A stretch of 64,000 nt of DNA, from NCBI GenBank assembly GCA_947581795.1, contig CANPVS010000011.1, positions 1 to 64,000 of the forward strand, written 5' to 3'. A model generated the notes under the pieces. The model saw only the letters and a list, made by a program, of their open reading frames with translations. It searched no databases and was not told the origin of the DNA. A program made the translations under genes and the position numbers. This stretch comes from an uncultured Oscillospiraceae bacterium. GTDB lineage: Bacteria; Bacillota; Clostridia; Oscillospirales; Oscillospiraceae. This document shows positions 30,797 to 40,260 of this stretch, piece after piece; the first letter of the stretch is position 1; the number at the start of each line of letters is the position of its first letter.

Positions 30797-32689
30797 TCAG
30801 CTGTTGAATTCCTGGAACCACTTCAGCATGGTCTGGTCGATGTAGCACGCATGATCCCCGACCTGCTCATAGGTGGTGGCGGTGATGACGGGATAGGCCG
30901 ACTCGATGCCCAGGCTGCCGTACCAAACGCCATTGCACCAGCCGTAGCCATTTTCCGCCATGGTATCGGTCATGTCCTTATAAAAGGCGTAGAGCGTTTC
31001 ATCCGGGTAGCGGTTGCTGGGGAAGCCGTCGCAGAACACACCCCATTCCCCGATCATGAAGCCGACGCCGTATTCTTTGGCGAGCGCCGCCAGCTCGTTG
31101 GCGGAAGGTCTGACCGGGGTGCTGAAAGCCAGCACGGCCTCAGCGTCATACGTCCTCCCATCGGCGTCGGTATAGGGCCACGTCACGCCGCTCAGATACG
31201 CCGCGTCGTTCTGATTCCCCGGATTCAGGGCGCAAAACACCCGCGGGTCATACGCGTGGAAAGAGAGGGCGACCCCCATCTCCGCCATCGGCCTGCCAGT
31301 CAGGGTGTCGCTGTGGATGTCCGCAATGATGCAGCGCTCCGGCGAAGCCTCGCGGATGGCCGTGACAGCCGGGCCGAAGAACGCGGCGTACTGCTCGTCA
31401 GACTGGCTTAGCGGTTCAATAAACAGGTTGAAGCTCAGATAGCGGTTGGAGATCCCGGCATACCGCTGCGCCAGTGCCTTCCACAGGGCGGCAAATTCGC
31501 CGGCATAGCCCGTGTCGTTGACGCCGGCCCCATTCCAATCCCACCAGTCGTCAAAGGAATCGCTCCGCTTGAATCCGCCCAGACCGGCGCAGCGCAGGTC
31601 CACGTGGATGTCCCGCTGGATGCACCAGGCGATGACCTGATCCAGCTGCTTCAGGCGCGTCTCATTGAGCTTGCCCTCCTCGGGAACGGGCCCTTGCAGG
31701 ACGGAGAAATCGAAGGCCAGACCGATAAAGTTGAAGCCGGCATCCTGGACGGCCTGGATCTCATACTCATAGATCTGCTTGTCCAGCTCGCGGGCGGTCG
31801 ATTGATTCGTGACCCGCCCCATGTCGAACATCAGAACGCCGTGCCATTCGGCGGGGAGCGAGGCGCAGCTGGCGTCGGGCAGGGCGGTCTCCTTTTCCAG
31901 CAGCGCAGGCGTGATGATGGAGGAATCAAAGGCGGCGGTCTCCTCATACGGAACCATCTGCGCCGCCGGCTCAAAGGAGTTGTAGTACCGCAGGGCCGCC
32001 TCGGCGGCCTGCGCCACCGTCATCGTCTCATAGGGACGGAAGTTGCCGTCCTCATCCAGCGAGAGAACCCTTGTGCCGTACGTGCGGTCATAGACGAGCA
32101 GAGCATAGTTGACGGCGGGCACGAAGCCAAAATCGAGCCACCAGTTCCGAAGTTCATCTGCGTTTTCTGGATGCTGGATCTCATCCAGGTCACGGCAGCG
32201 GGTCCAAATGTCGCCGCCATCCACAACGCCCTCTGCGTCGGGACCAAGCAGTATGGAATCCGGCCAAATGGTCGGCTGCTCATTTGCTTCACAATAGCCG
32301 GCCCAGGCGTCCCAGCTTTCATAGGGGGCGTCGTAAAAGCTCTCCATCGCGGAAAAATACATCGCCTGCGCAAAATAATAGCGGGTGGCGGCATCGTCCG
32401 AGCCGGCCACGGCCGGGTCGTTCAGATAGCGGCTGTCGAAGCCATAGCGCAGTTTGTGGACCTGCGCCAGCATGGCGGCGGCCTCCCGCCGGGTGCAGAT
32501 GTCGTCCCCACGGCGCAGGGTCTCTTCGTTGGCAATGCCCAGGTCGCAGGCCTGCTGCAGGGTCTCCGGCAGCGCCGGCTGCGCGGCAGCGGACGCGCTG
32601 CTCTCCGCAGAGCGCAGACCAAAGCCGGACAACAGACTGATCAACAGGGCGGCGGTCAAGAGAAGAGCTGAGATCCGATAGCTTTTCAT
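30797..32689 (-). CDS. Secreted protein with GH5-like cellulase domain
   Basis: A 630-residue exported protein. It has a signal peptide (about 1-33), an N-terminal region of about 240 residues with repeated EAAAMLAQ/QAAEAALRYY helices that recall S-layer-homology segments but are not clear-cut, and a C-terminal GH5-like barrel (about 285-620). The barrel shows HVDLRCAGLGGF, the acid/base Glu in LFIEPL (near residue 424, where GH5 usually has NEP) and the nucleophile Glu in MIGEWG (near 548). The substrate is unknown. Its base composition looks less GC-skewed than its neighbours, which hints at transfer. Confidence 0.78.
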   Translation of the reverse strand: MKSYRISALLLTAALLISLLSGFGLRSAESSASAAAQPALPETLQQACDLGIANEETLRRGDDICTRREAAAMLAQVHKLRYGFDSRYLNDPAVAGSDDAATRYYFAQAMYFSAMESFYDAPYESWDAWAGYCEANEQPTIWPDSILLGPDAEGVVDGGDIWTRCRDLDEIQHPENADELRNWWLDFGFVPAVNYALLVYDRTYGTRVLSLDEDGNFRPYETMTVAQAAEAALRYYNSFEPAAQMVPYEETAAFDSSIITPALLEKETALPDASCASLPAEWHGVLMFDMGRVTNQSTARELDKQIYEYEIQAVQDAGFNFIGLAFDFSVLQGPVPEEGKLNETRLKQLDQVIAWCIQRDIHVDLRCAGLGGFKRSDSFDDWWDWNGAGVNDTGYAGEFAALWKALAQRYAGISNRYLSFNLFIEPLSQSDEQYAAFFGPAVTAIREASPERCIIADIHSDTLTGRPMAEMGVALSFHAYDPRVFCALNPGNQNDAAYLSGVTWPYTDADGRTYDAEAVLAFSTPVRPSANELAALAKEYGVGFMIGEWGVFCDGFPSNRYPDETLYAFYKDMTDTMAENGYGWCNGVWYGSLGIESAYPVITATTYEQVGDHACYIDQTMLKWFQEFNS

Positions 32690-32770
32690 AGAATACCCTC
32701 GCTTTCATGGAATTGCGACTGCCTGCGGTGAAATACCGCCGGCAGACGCCGGATCGCAGAACGCTTTTAT

Positions 32771-32799
32771 ATTGTAAGCAAGGAAATGGGGCTTGTCAA
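32771..32799 (-). promoter_or_regulatory. Promoter of the GH5-type gene
   Basis: On the minus strand TTGACA (32799-32794), a 17-base spacer and TACAAT (32776-32771) lie about 80 bases before the ATG. The leader contains a GC-rich imperfect hairpin around 32720-32755. Confidence 0.85.
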
Positions 32800-32818
32800 T
32801 GACCATCGACATTGGAAG

Positions 32819-32852
32819 GAGCGCTGGATCCAAACGATCCAGCGCTCTTTTT
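32819..32852 (+). terminator. Plus-oriented terminator with no assigned gene
   Basis: A perfect 12-bp stem GAGCGCTGGATC/GATCCAGCGCTC with loop CAAAC is followed by TTTTT on the plus strand only. Both flanking genes run on the minus strand, so its transcript is unassigned, though the stem may still protect the 3' end of degV mRNA. Confidence 0.7.
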
Positions 32853-32867
32853 GGCCGCGGTATTGTC

Positions 32868-33707
32868 TCAGTAGGTGATGATGACGCCTTGCTGCTGGGC
32901 GTAGAAGCTGCACAGGCCCGCCAAAGGAATGACCGTGATCTTCGCCTTGGCCCAGCGGGCCAATATCTCCCGGCGGAGGGCCTCGGCGGCCTCGGGGTTG
33001 AGGCAGTGGCCGATGACCACCGGGCGGGTGCCGTCATAGCCGGTGCTCTCCATCTCCTCCAATATCCGGGCCAGGACCCGGTGCTCGCCCCGGGTCTTGA
33101 AGAAGAAGTCGATGCGCCCGTCCGCTGTGCGGCGGCCCAGGACCCGCATGTGCAGGTGCCCGGCGATGAAGCCCACCACCCGGCTGACCCGGCCGTTCTT
33201 CACCAGGTTTTCAAAGCTGGACAGGGCGAACATGATATGGCCGGCGTCGTTGAACGCCTTGATGGCTTTGCATATGGCGTCGAAATCCTTGCCCTCACCG
33301 ATGAGGCGATTGGCAAGCTCCGCCGCGCTGGCCAGCGCTCCCGCGTCGCTCAGGGTGTCCAGGACGAATATCCTCTTGTTGGGCGAGGCTTCCAGAACGA
33401 TGTCCCGGGCCGCCATGGCGGCGGCGTAGCTGCCCGAGAGGTTGCTGCTGATGGTGAGGGCGATGACGTTGTCCGCCTTCTCGAACCAGGTGGCCCACTC
33501 CCCGGGGCTGGGGCAGGCGCTGGTGCTGGCGCCCTCGTGCTCTGTCATGGCCTGGAGCATGGCCGCCGTGTCCAGGCCGGGCAGGTCCACGAATTCTTTG
33601 TCGCCGATATTGATCTTGAAGGGCACCAGACCGAACTCTACGCCGGGGGCGAGGCCGTCCAGGGTCCGGATGTCACAGGAGCTGTCGGATACGATGAGCC
33701 ACTTCAT
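32868..33707 (-). CDS. DegV family fatty-acid-binding protein
   Basis: A 279-residue DegV protein (a FakB relative), which binds a fatty acid for phosphorylation by FakA or for transport. It begins MKWLIVSDSSCD, and has TSACPSPGEW, the ISSNLSGSY motif that holds the carboxylate and HLHMRVLG. ATG 33707 is preferred, as AAAGGA lies nine bases upstream; an ATG two codons earlier is also possible. No fakA is present in the window. Confidence 0.88.
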   Translation of the reverse strand: MKWLIVSDSSCDIRTLDGLAPGVEFGLVPFKINIGDKEFVDLPGLDTAAMLQAMTEHEGASTSACPSPGEWATWFEKADNVIALTISSNLSGSYAAAMAARDIVLEASPNKRIFVLDTLSDAGALASAAELANRLIGEGKDFDAICKAIKAFNDAGHIMFALSSFENLVKNGRVSRVVGFIAGHLHMRVLGRRTADGRIDFFFKTRGEHRVLARILEEMESTGYDGTRPVVIGHCLNPEAAEALRREILARWAKAKITVIPLAGLCSFYAQQQGVIITY

Positions 33708-33773
33708 CTGCATATGTCCTTTCCGCGCAAAGCGCCTCCTATTCCTTCCATCTTATGTTACCGCGGCAAGGGC

Positions 33774-33802
33774 AAAAAAGCGACCCACGGTTCCGTCCGT
33801 GG
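33774..33802 (-). terminator. Minus-strand terminator upstream of degV
   Basis: On the minus strand a CCACGG/CCGTGG hairpin is followed by GTCGC and TTTTTT. It points away from the plus-strand XRE gene and lies before degV, so it would end an unidentified minus-strand transcript from the 33.8-34.0 kb spacer. Confidence 0.5.
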
Positions 33803-33970
33803 CTCTACCAAAGGTTCGACCGGGGTCTCTCCGATTCGTAGAATCCCCGAAATAGGGGCATTTGCGGGCAAAATAAGGCGGCGCGCGTCAAAAGACGCGC
33901 ACCGTCTGGACTTTATGCAATTTAGTGAAGCCCGGACAGGGCGAGCCGCGCGTCAAAGCGAAAAAGGTGC

Positions 33971-34017
33971 TTTACCCGTGCTATGTCCTGGCAAAGACGG
34001 GGCGGACATGCTATGAT
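33971..34017 (+). promoter_or_regulatory. Conserved promoter block of the second XRE regulator
   Basis: TTTACCCG-N5-TGTCCTG (33971-33990) and TATGAT (34012-34017) reproduce the block before the paralogous regulator at 29985, with the same 41-base offset. Confidence 0.6.
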
Positions 34018-34045
34018 GATGGCGGCGGGAAAGGAGGGACAGCCT

Positions 34046-35038
34046 ATGGAACAGGAAAAGATCGGCCGTTTTTTGGGGCAGGTGCGCCGGGAGCAGGGGC
34101 TTACCCAGGAGCAGCTTGGCGAGCTCCTGGGCGTCAGCCAGCGTACGGTGTCACGGTGGGAGACAGGCCGCAATATGCCGGACATATCCATACTGACGGC
34201 GCTGTGCGCTCGGCTGGATATCACCGTGGCGGAGCTGCTGGCCGGGCGGCGGATAGAGGGGGAGACCATCACCAAGACCGACGCCTCCGACCTGGCGGAG
34301 CGGCTCATTGGCCTGGCAAGGCGGAAAAACGGCCTCCGCCGTCTTCTGAGCGCCCTGGCGGCGCTGGTGCTCACCCTGGCCTGCATGGCAGGGCTCTATG
34401 GCTATGAGTTCCATGTGAACGTAACTTCCACGGTGGAACTGGAGGCGGCCATCGACGCATGGGCCGCTGACGGCGGGATGCGAGCGGACGTGTTGGAGCG
34501 CGCCGCCGCGGGAAACAGGCTTTACGTGCTGTGCCGGGACGAACTGCATCCGGGCGACGGGTGTCTGGCGGTGCTGGAGCGAGGCCTTTTTGGCCGGTAT
34601 CGGATGGTGCGGACAGACCTTTTCGACGATCCGCTGTGCATCGCCAATATCGAGCGCGTCGGCGGGCGGGAGTATCTGCTGACATTTTGCCTGAACGATC
34701 TGCCCGGCGTGGCCTCCGTAGTCATCTATGACAGATACGACGACGGTTTCCAGTCCGTCACACCGACGGCCGTCAGCATCCAGCGGGTAGAAAAGGCACC
34801 CTTTCTCCATGTGGAGCGGCTGGCGGAGGGGACGTCGGTGGCGCCCTTCAGCGCCAAATATTTCGACGGGGCGGGGGAGGAGATACCTAGCGCCGACCTG
34901 CTGACCCGGGCCGAACACGAAGGCGGCGCTTCTTACGCCGGCGGCCATGCCGCAGTGGAGCTGTGGATGGTGTACGTGCTGGAGGGCATCATAGCGCTGT
35001 TCGGCCTGGTGTTCATCCGATACTTTCTGACATTGTAA
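34046..35038 (+). CDS. XRE regulator with membrane-anchored external domain (paralogue 2)
   Basis: A 330-residue protein. The N-terminal HTH (about 1-65, TQEQLGELLGVSQRTVSRWETGRNMPD) is a close paralogue of that at 29985. A transmembrane helix near 112-132, a presumably external domain of about 175 residues with no recognised family, and a second helix near 308-328 follow. Start ATG 34046 is chosen for the GGAAAGGAGGG site and the MEQEKIG match to the paralogue. It probably couples an envelope signal to transcription. Confidence 0.82.
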   Translation: MEQEKIGRFLGQVRREQGLTQEQLGELLGVSQRTVSRWETGRNMPDISILTALCARLDITVAELLAGRRIEGETITKTDASDLAERLIGLARRKNGLRRLLSALAALVLTLACMAGLYGYEFHVNVTSTVELEAAIDAWAADGGMRADVLERAAAGNRLYVLCRDELHPGDGCLAVLERGLFGRYRMVRTDLFDDPLCIANIERVGGREYLLTFCLNDLPGVASVVIYDRYDDGFQSVTPTAVSIQRVEKAPFLHVERLAEGTSVAPFSAKYFDGAGEEIPSADLLTRAEHEGGASYAGGHAAVELWMVYVLEGIIALFGLVFIRYFLTL

Positions 35039-35043
35039 ACAGA

Positions 35044-35074
35044 GGCCTGCTGCCGTCCGGCAGCAGGCCCTTTT
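35044..35074 (+). terminator. Terminator after the second XRE gene
   Basis: GGCCTGCTGCC-GTCC-GGCAGCAGGCC is followed by CTTTTGG. Confidence 0.8.
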
Positions 35075-35077
35075 GGC

Positions 35078-36358
<1,281 letters not shown>

Positions 36359-36387
36359 ATCAATTCACCTGATAGGTAGTATACCCG

Positions 36388-36422
36388 CAAAAAGAAAAGC
36401 GGGGCGGTTTTCACCGCCCCGC
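36388..36422 (-). terminator. Terminator of rplU-rpmA
   Basis: On the minus strand GCGGGGCGGT/ACCGCCCCGC (loop of four) is followed by TTTTCTTTTT, separating the ribosomal protein genes from obgE. Confidence 0.88.
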
Positions 36423-36430
36423 GCTGTCAG

Positions 36431-36691
36431 TTACTGCTGGACCTCGTAAACGGAGACCTTCTTGCGGTCAGCGCCGAGGCGCTCGAACTTCACGATGCCG
36501 TCCGCTTTCGCATACAGCGTGTCGTCGCCGCCGATACCAACGTTGGTGCCGGGGTGGATCTTGGTGCCGCGCTGGCGAACAAGGATGTTGCCGGCCAGGA
36601 CGAACTGACCGTCAGCCCGCTTGGCGCCCAGGCGCTTGGAATTACTGTCGCGACCGTTTTTGGTGGAGCCGCCGCCCTTTTTATGTGCCAT
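36431..36691 (-). CDS. rpmA: 50S ribosomal protein L27
   Basis: An 86-residue L27 beginning [20 protein letters not shown]. Many Firmicute L27 proteins carry an N-terminal extension removed by the protease Prp, whose gene usually lies between rplU and rpmA. Here there is no extension, and only 18 bases separate the two genes, so the Prp gene is absent from this site as well. Confidence 0.96.
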   Translation of the reverse strand: MAHKKGGGSTKNGRDSNSKRLGAKRADGQFVLAGNILVRQRGTKIHPGTNVGIGGDDTLYAKADGIVKFERLGADRKKVSVYEVQQ

Positions 36692-36709
36692 TTCAGATTC
36701 CCTCCTTGC

Positions 36710-37021
36710 TCAGCCGATGGTGCCGATCTCGACCTTGGTATAAGGCTGACGATGGCCTTGGGTCTTGCGATAGCCCTTCTTGGGCTTCATGTGGTAGACG
36801 CGGATCTTCTTCGCCTTGCCCTGCTTCACGACGGTGCCGGTCACGGTCTTGCCGTCGATGTAGGGGGCGCCGAAGGTGTTCTCACCCTCGCCGGTGATGG
36901 CCAGGACCTTGTCGAAGGTCACGGTGGCGCCGGCCTCGGCGTCCAGCTTTTCCACGAAGATCACGTCGCCGGACGTCACGCGGTACTGCTTGCCGCCGGT
37001 CTCGATGATAGCGTGCTTCAT
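36710..37021 (-). CDS. rplU: 50S ribosomal protein L21
   Basis: A 103-residue L21 starting MKHAIIETGGKQYRV, behind GAAAGGAAGGAA. The upstream leader of about 80 nt contains a GC-rich stem (GCCGGGG/CCCCG type near 37060-37078) that could be the L21 autoregulatory leader known from Firmicutes, though I cannot verify the consensus. Confidence 0.95.
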   Translation of the reverse strand: MKHAIIETGGKQYRVTSGDVIFVEKLDAEAGATVTFDKVLAITGEGENTFGAPYIDGKTVTGTVVKQGKAKKIRVYHMKPKKGYRKTQGHRQPYTKVEIGTIG

Positions 37022-37106
37022 GTTTGAAAATTCCTTCCTTTCGGGCTCGCTGTCCCGGGTGCGGGGCCGGGCCCCGGCTTGCATACCCTTTCAAAGCGGC
37101 TACAGT

Positions 37107-37135
37107 ATATTATCATTAATTATCCGCCCTGTCAA
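37107..37135 (-). promoter_or_regulatory. Promoter of rplU-rpmA
   Basis: On the minus strand TTGACA (37135-37130), a 17-base spacer and TAATAT (37112-37107). Confidence 0.85.
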
Positions 37136-37184
37136 CTATTTTTCGCGAGGCAACTATTTAGAATTAATGGGGAGGGAAAGGCAG

Positions 37185-37213
37185 TTGAATTTGAAGTCCG
37201 GCTTTGCTATACT
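37185..37213 (+). promoter_or_regulatory. Promoter of the secreted two-repeat protein
   Basis: TTGAAT (37185-37190), a 17-base spacer and TATACT (37208-37213), 31 bases before the ATG. Confidence 0.75.
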
Positions 37214-37244
37214 TTTTCCGTCGGAAAGGCATAAGGAGGAAGTT

Positions 37245-38438
37245 ATGAAAAAGCTCGTATCTTTTCTTTTGATCGGCGCGCTGGTCCTGTGTCTGGGCGC
37301 GGCGGCCCTCGCGGCGGAGGGGCAGGAAGCCCCGGAGGACGGCGAGGAAGAACGGACCCTGAGCGACGATATCTACAGTTTCCAGCTGGTGCTGGACGGG
37401 GAACTGTACGCCTTCCCCATGCCCTTTGCGGACTTCACCGCCATGGGCTGGGAATATGACGGCGACGCCGACGCCGCGGTCATGGCCCCCTATGAGTACA
37501 CGGTGGTGGAGCGCTTCACCAAGGGCGATCTGGAGATATACGCCACCATGGCCAACATGGGCATCAATACCGCGCCCTTTTCGGCCTGCTCCGTGGTGGG
37601 CATCTCCGTGGACCCCTATCAGTTCGAGGACGCCCCGGACACCGAGATCGTCTTTCCGGGCGGCCTGGCCTATGGTGCCGCCACGGCGGAGGATATCCAG
37701 GACGCCTATGGCACTCCCTCCGACGTCTACGAGGGCGACCTCTATACGAAGCTGACCTATGAGTACGACTACTACCGCGACTGGGAGTTCTACATTTATA
37801 AGGAGAGCGGCACCCTGGACGAGTTCGAGGTGACCAATATAATGCCCGACGAGGAGGCCAACGCGGCGGCCGCCGAGCTTGTGACGGACGAGCCCACCGA
37901 GGAGGTGCTGGCCTATGAGGCGCCCGGGGAGCTGGGGGACGACCCCATGAGCTTCGTGGTGGAGTACGCCGGGGACCTCTACCGGCTGCCCGCACCGGTG
38001 AGCGCGTTTCTTGAAAACGGCTGGACATTGAAAGAGGTCCAGTCCGACGCCGTTGTCTGCGGCGGGGACTACGGCTGGGTGACCCTCATGAAAGACAACC
38101 AGGAGCTGTCCGCGTCCATGCAGAACTACAGCCCCGACGCCGCGGCCATCGTCAACTGCTTCGTCACCAGCGTGGAGAGCGACGACATGGGCGCCGACCT
38201 GCCCCTCAACCTGCCCGGCGGCATCGCCCGGGACATGACGGAGGGGGACCTTCTGTCTGCCCTGGAGGGCATGGGATATGAGACCGACAACGACAGCGAC
38301 TACTTTACCTACTATAAGCTCCAGGACCCGGACGGGCTCTGGGACTATGTGAAGATCCGGGTGTCGAAGGAGACCGGCACGGTCACTTCCATTGAGGTGA
38401 GCCACGAGCCCGACGAGCTGCCGCTGCCGGAAAAGTAA
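37245..38438 (+). CDS. Secreted protein with internal duplication, function unknown
   Basis: A 397-residue acidic exported protein with a signal peptide (about 1-24, cleavage after ALA). Residues 40-205 and 220-392 are two diverged copies of one unit: each begins with a D-x-SF-x-(L/V)V-type strand and a Y-x-(F/L)P motif, and contains a GW sequence, a (F/N)PGG(L/I)A motif and a W-containing C-terminal strand (WEFYIYKESGTL; WDYVKIRVSKETGTV). I do not recognise the family. AAGGAGGA precedes ATG 37245. The C-terminus LPLPEK resembles that of the anti-sigma-like protein downstream. Confidence 0.8.
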   Translation: MKKLVSFLLIGALVLCLGAAALAAEGQEAPEDGEEERTLSDDIYSFQLVLDGELYAFPMPFADFTAMGWEYDGDADAAVMAPYEYTVVERFTKGDLEIYATMANMGINTAPFSACSVVGISVDPYQFEDAPDTEIVFPGGLAYGAATAEDIQDAYGTPSDVYEGDLYTKLTYEYDYYRDWEFYIYKESGTLDEFEVTNIMPDEEANAAAAELVTDEPTEEVLAYEAPGELGDDPMSFVVEYAGDLYRLPAPVSAFLENGWTLKEVQSDAVVCGGDYGWVTLMKDNQELSASMQNYSPDAAAIVNCFVTSVESDDMGADLPLNLPGGIARDMTEGDLLSALEGMGYETDNDSDYFTYYKLQDPDGLWDYVKIRVSKETGTVTSIEVSHEPDELPLPEK

Positions 38439-38455
38439 AATGAACGATGATAGCG

Positions 38456-38485
38456 GAGCCGCGGAAAAATCCGCGGCTCTTTTTT
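38456..38485 (+). terminator. Terminator after the secreted two-repeat protein
   Basis: GAGCCGCGGA-AAAA-TCCGCGGCTC followed by TTTTTT. Confidence 0.92.
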
Positions 38486-38550
38486 GTTGAGGTGAAATAT
38501 CCGGGACCGGAACGGTACTATATAGTTGTGGGCGGAAAGGAGGCGGCGGC

Positions 38551-39108
38551 ATGGACGACAGCGATATCATCGCCCTGTTCTTTGAGCGCTCGGAGCAGGC
38601 GGTGGCGGAGCTGGAGCGCAAGTACGGCCCCGCGGTCCGGCGCCTCGCGGCCAACATGCTGGGCGACGGCCGGGACGCGGAGGAGTGCGTGAGCGACGCC
38701 TATTTCGCCCTGTGGAACGCCATCCCGCCGGCGCGGCCGGCGTCCCTGGGGGGATACTTTTGCCGCGCCGTGCGGAACATCGCCGCCAAGCGCTGCCGGG
38801 CCGATACCGCCCAGAAGCGGAACGCCCGCTATGACGCGGCGCTGGACGAGCTGGCCCAATGCCTGGCCGCGCCGGGGAGCGTGGAGGACGCTGTGAGCGT
38901 GAAGGAGCTGACGGCGGCTATCGACCGGTTTTTAGGCGGTCTCGACTATACGGACCGGTACCTCTTCATGCGCCGGTATTGGTACGGGGACGACCTGGCG
39001 GCTATAGCCGATGAGACCGGCCTTTCTGCCCGGCGCATCAGCGTGCACCTTTTCCGTCTGCGGGAGAGACTCAAAAAACAGCTTGTAAAGGAGGGTATGC
39101 TCTCATGA
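38551..39108 (+). CDS. ECF-type RNA polymerase sigma factor
   Basis: A 185-residue sigma-70-family factor with region 2 (about 15-80, MLGDGRDAEECVSDAYFALW) and region 4 (about 130-178, LDYTDRYLFMRRYWYGDDLAAIADETG with the HTH) and nothing between, as in ECF factors. GGAAAGGAGG precedes the ATG. It overlaps the next gene, a membrane-anchored putative anti-sigma factor, by four bases. Confidence 0.87.
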   Translation: MDDSDIIALFFERSEQAVAELERKYGPAVRRLAANMLGDGRDAEECVSDAYFALWNAIPPARPASLGGYFCRAVRNIAAKRCRADTAQKRNARYDAALDELAQCLAAPGSVEDAVSVKELTAAIDRFLGGLDYTDRYLFMRRYWYGDDLAAIADETGLSARRISVHLFRLRERLKKQLVKEGMLS

Positions 39109-40214
39109 CGCGGGAAGAACTGACGGGTGCATTGAGCGGCGTGGCCGACAAGTACGTGACCGCCGCGCTCCGCTTTGACCCGGAGGACGCATATCTTCGG
39201 GAGGGAGACGAAAAGATGGGGAAAAGAAAACACATCAAACGCGCAGCCGTGCTGGCCCTGGCCGCCGCGCTGGTGCTGGCGTTGGGGGCCACGGCCTACG
39301 CGGCTCTGGACGGGGCGGCGTGGTTCAAAAGCTGGTTCGCCGCTGCGGGCCAGTCGGAGCTCACTGAGGGACAGATGGCGTACATCGACCAGGCCGCTGT
39401 GGGCGTCGGTCAGTCCGTCACCGCCGGAGGCTGGACTGTGACGCTTCAGTCAGCCATGACCGACGGGCAGTACTGCTACATGAAGCTGGATGTCCAGGCC
39501 CCGGAGGGGACCGAGCCGGTCACGCCCTTCCCGGATTGGACACTTGTCAGCACAGACCCCAACGCGCCGGATGACCTCTTTTCCGGCGGCGGGTACAGCC
39601 CCCTGGACAATGGGACAGACGGCGTATGCAGCTTTCTGCTGGAAGAGAGCATCCCTGCGGGACTGGCCGCCCAGGCAGTGGACTGGTCTTATCCGCTGAC
39701 GCTGACACTGACCGGACTGAAGGACTGGCCGGGAGAGGATGTTTTCCTGTCCGAAGGCCCCTGGGCATTCCAGTTCACAGTGACCCCGCCGGAGCAGGAG
39801 GAAGTGGAGCTGGTGGCGGAGCCCTTTGCCGCCAAGGGCAGGATAACTCGCACCTATTACAAGGGCGTTCCCCTGGAGCTGACGGAGTTGGAGCCGGACG
39901 CTGCACTGAACGTCCGCGCCGGCCTCAAGACAAAGACGGAGGAGGTGGACATCAAAGTCACATCCCTGAAGCTGTCCCCCATGGGCGCGGTGTGTACCTA
40001 TGAATTCCAGCCCCGGGAAGAGCAGACCGTGGTGGATCCCTGGGATCTGGAGATCACCTTCGCCGGCAGCACGGTGGAACTGGCCGGCATCCGAAACCAC
40101 TGGCCGGCGGAGGGCGTGTGCGCCATGTCCATCGAGTTCGCCGCGCCCATCGACTTGGACGGGGTCACCTCTGTCACCTTCCAGGGCCATGAGCTGGCGC
40201 TGCCGGAAAAGTAA
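39105..40214 (+). CDS. Putative membrane-anchored anti-sigma factor / secreted sensor
   Basis: A 369-residue protein with a short cytoplasmic N-terminus (about 1-42), one transmembrane helix (about 45-66) and a large external beta-rich region (about 70-369). Coupling to the ECF gene and the topology indicate an anti-sigma factor of the DUF4179-like type, though no ZAS motif is seen and the N-terminal sigma-binding part is minimal. The external domain presumably senses an envelope signal. The last 25-26 bases almost duplicate the 3' end of the gene at 37245. Confidence 0.7.
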   Translation: MTREELTGALSGVADKYVTAALRFDPEDAYLREGDEKMGKRKHIKRAAVLALAAALVLALGATAYAALDGAAWFKSWFAAAGQSELTEGQMAYIDQAAVGVGQSVTAGGWTVTLQSAMTDGQYCYMKLDVQAPEGTEPVTPFPDWTLVSTDPNAPDDLFSGGGYSPLDNGTDGVCSFLLEESIPAGLAAQAVDWSYPLTLTLTGLKDWPGEDVFLSEGPWAFQFTVTPPEQEEVELVAEPFAAKGRITRTYYKGVPLELTELEPDAALNVRAGLKTKTEEVDIKVTSLKLSPMGAVCTYEFQPREEQTVVDPWDLEITFAGSTVELAGIRNHWPAEGVCAMSIEFAAPIDLDGVTSVTFQGHELALPEK

Positions 40215-40231
40215 AAACGGCAGATAGAAAC

Positions 40232-40257
40232 AGGGCGCGGGAACGATCCCGCGCCCT
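40232..40257. terminator. Convergent terminator (anti-sigma gene / GNAT gene)
   Basis: AGGGCGCGGGA-ACGA-TCCCGCGCCCT, followed by AATTTATT on plus and GTTTCTATC on minus. Confidence 0.72.
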
Positions 40258-40260
40258 AAT

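Larger units (their letters stand above)
33714..34045. other. Non-coding region with hairpins between degV and the second XRE gene
   Basis: No gene is seen. The region contains CCACGG-N6-CCGTGG (33785-33802), a CCCC/GGGG stem near 33845-33857, GCGCGTC-AAAA-GACGCGC (33883-33900) and the promoter-like block at 33971-34017. Repeated GCGCGTCAAA sequences occur at 33883 and 33951. Confidence 0.5.

Noticed and set aside
33883-33960. GCGCGTCAAA repeats as a CRISPR-like or IS end
   Set aside because: Only two short copies in different contexts; one is simply a hairpin arm.
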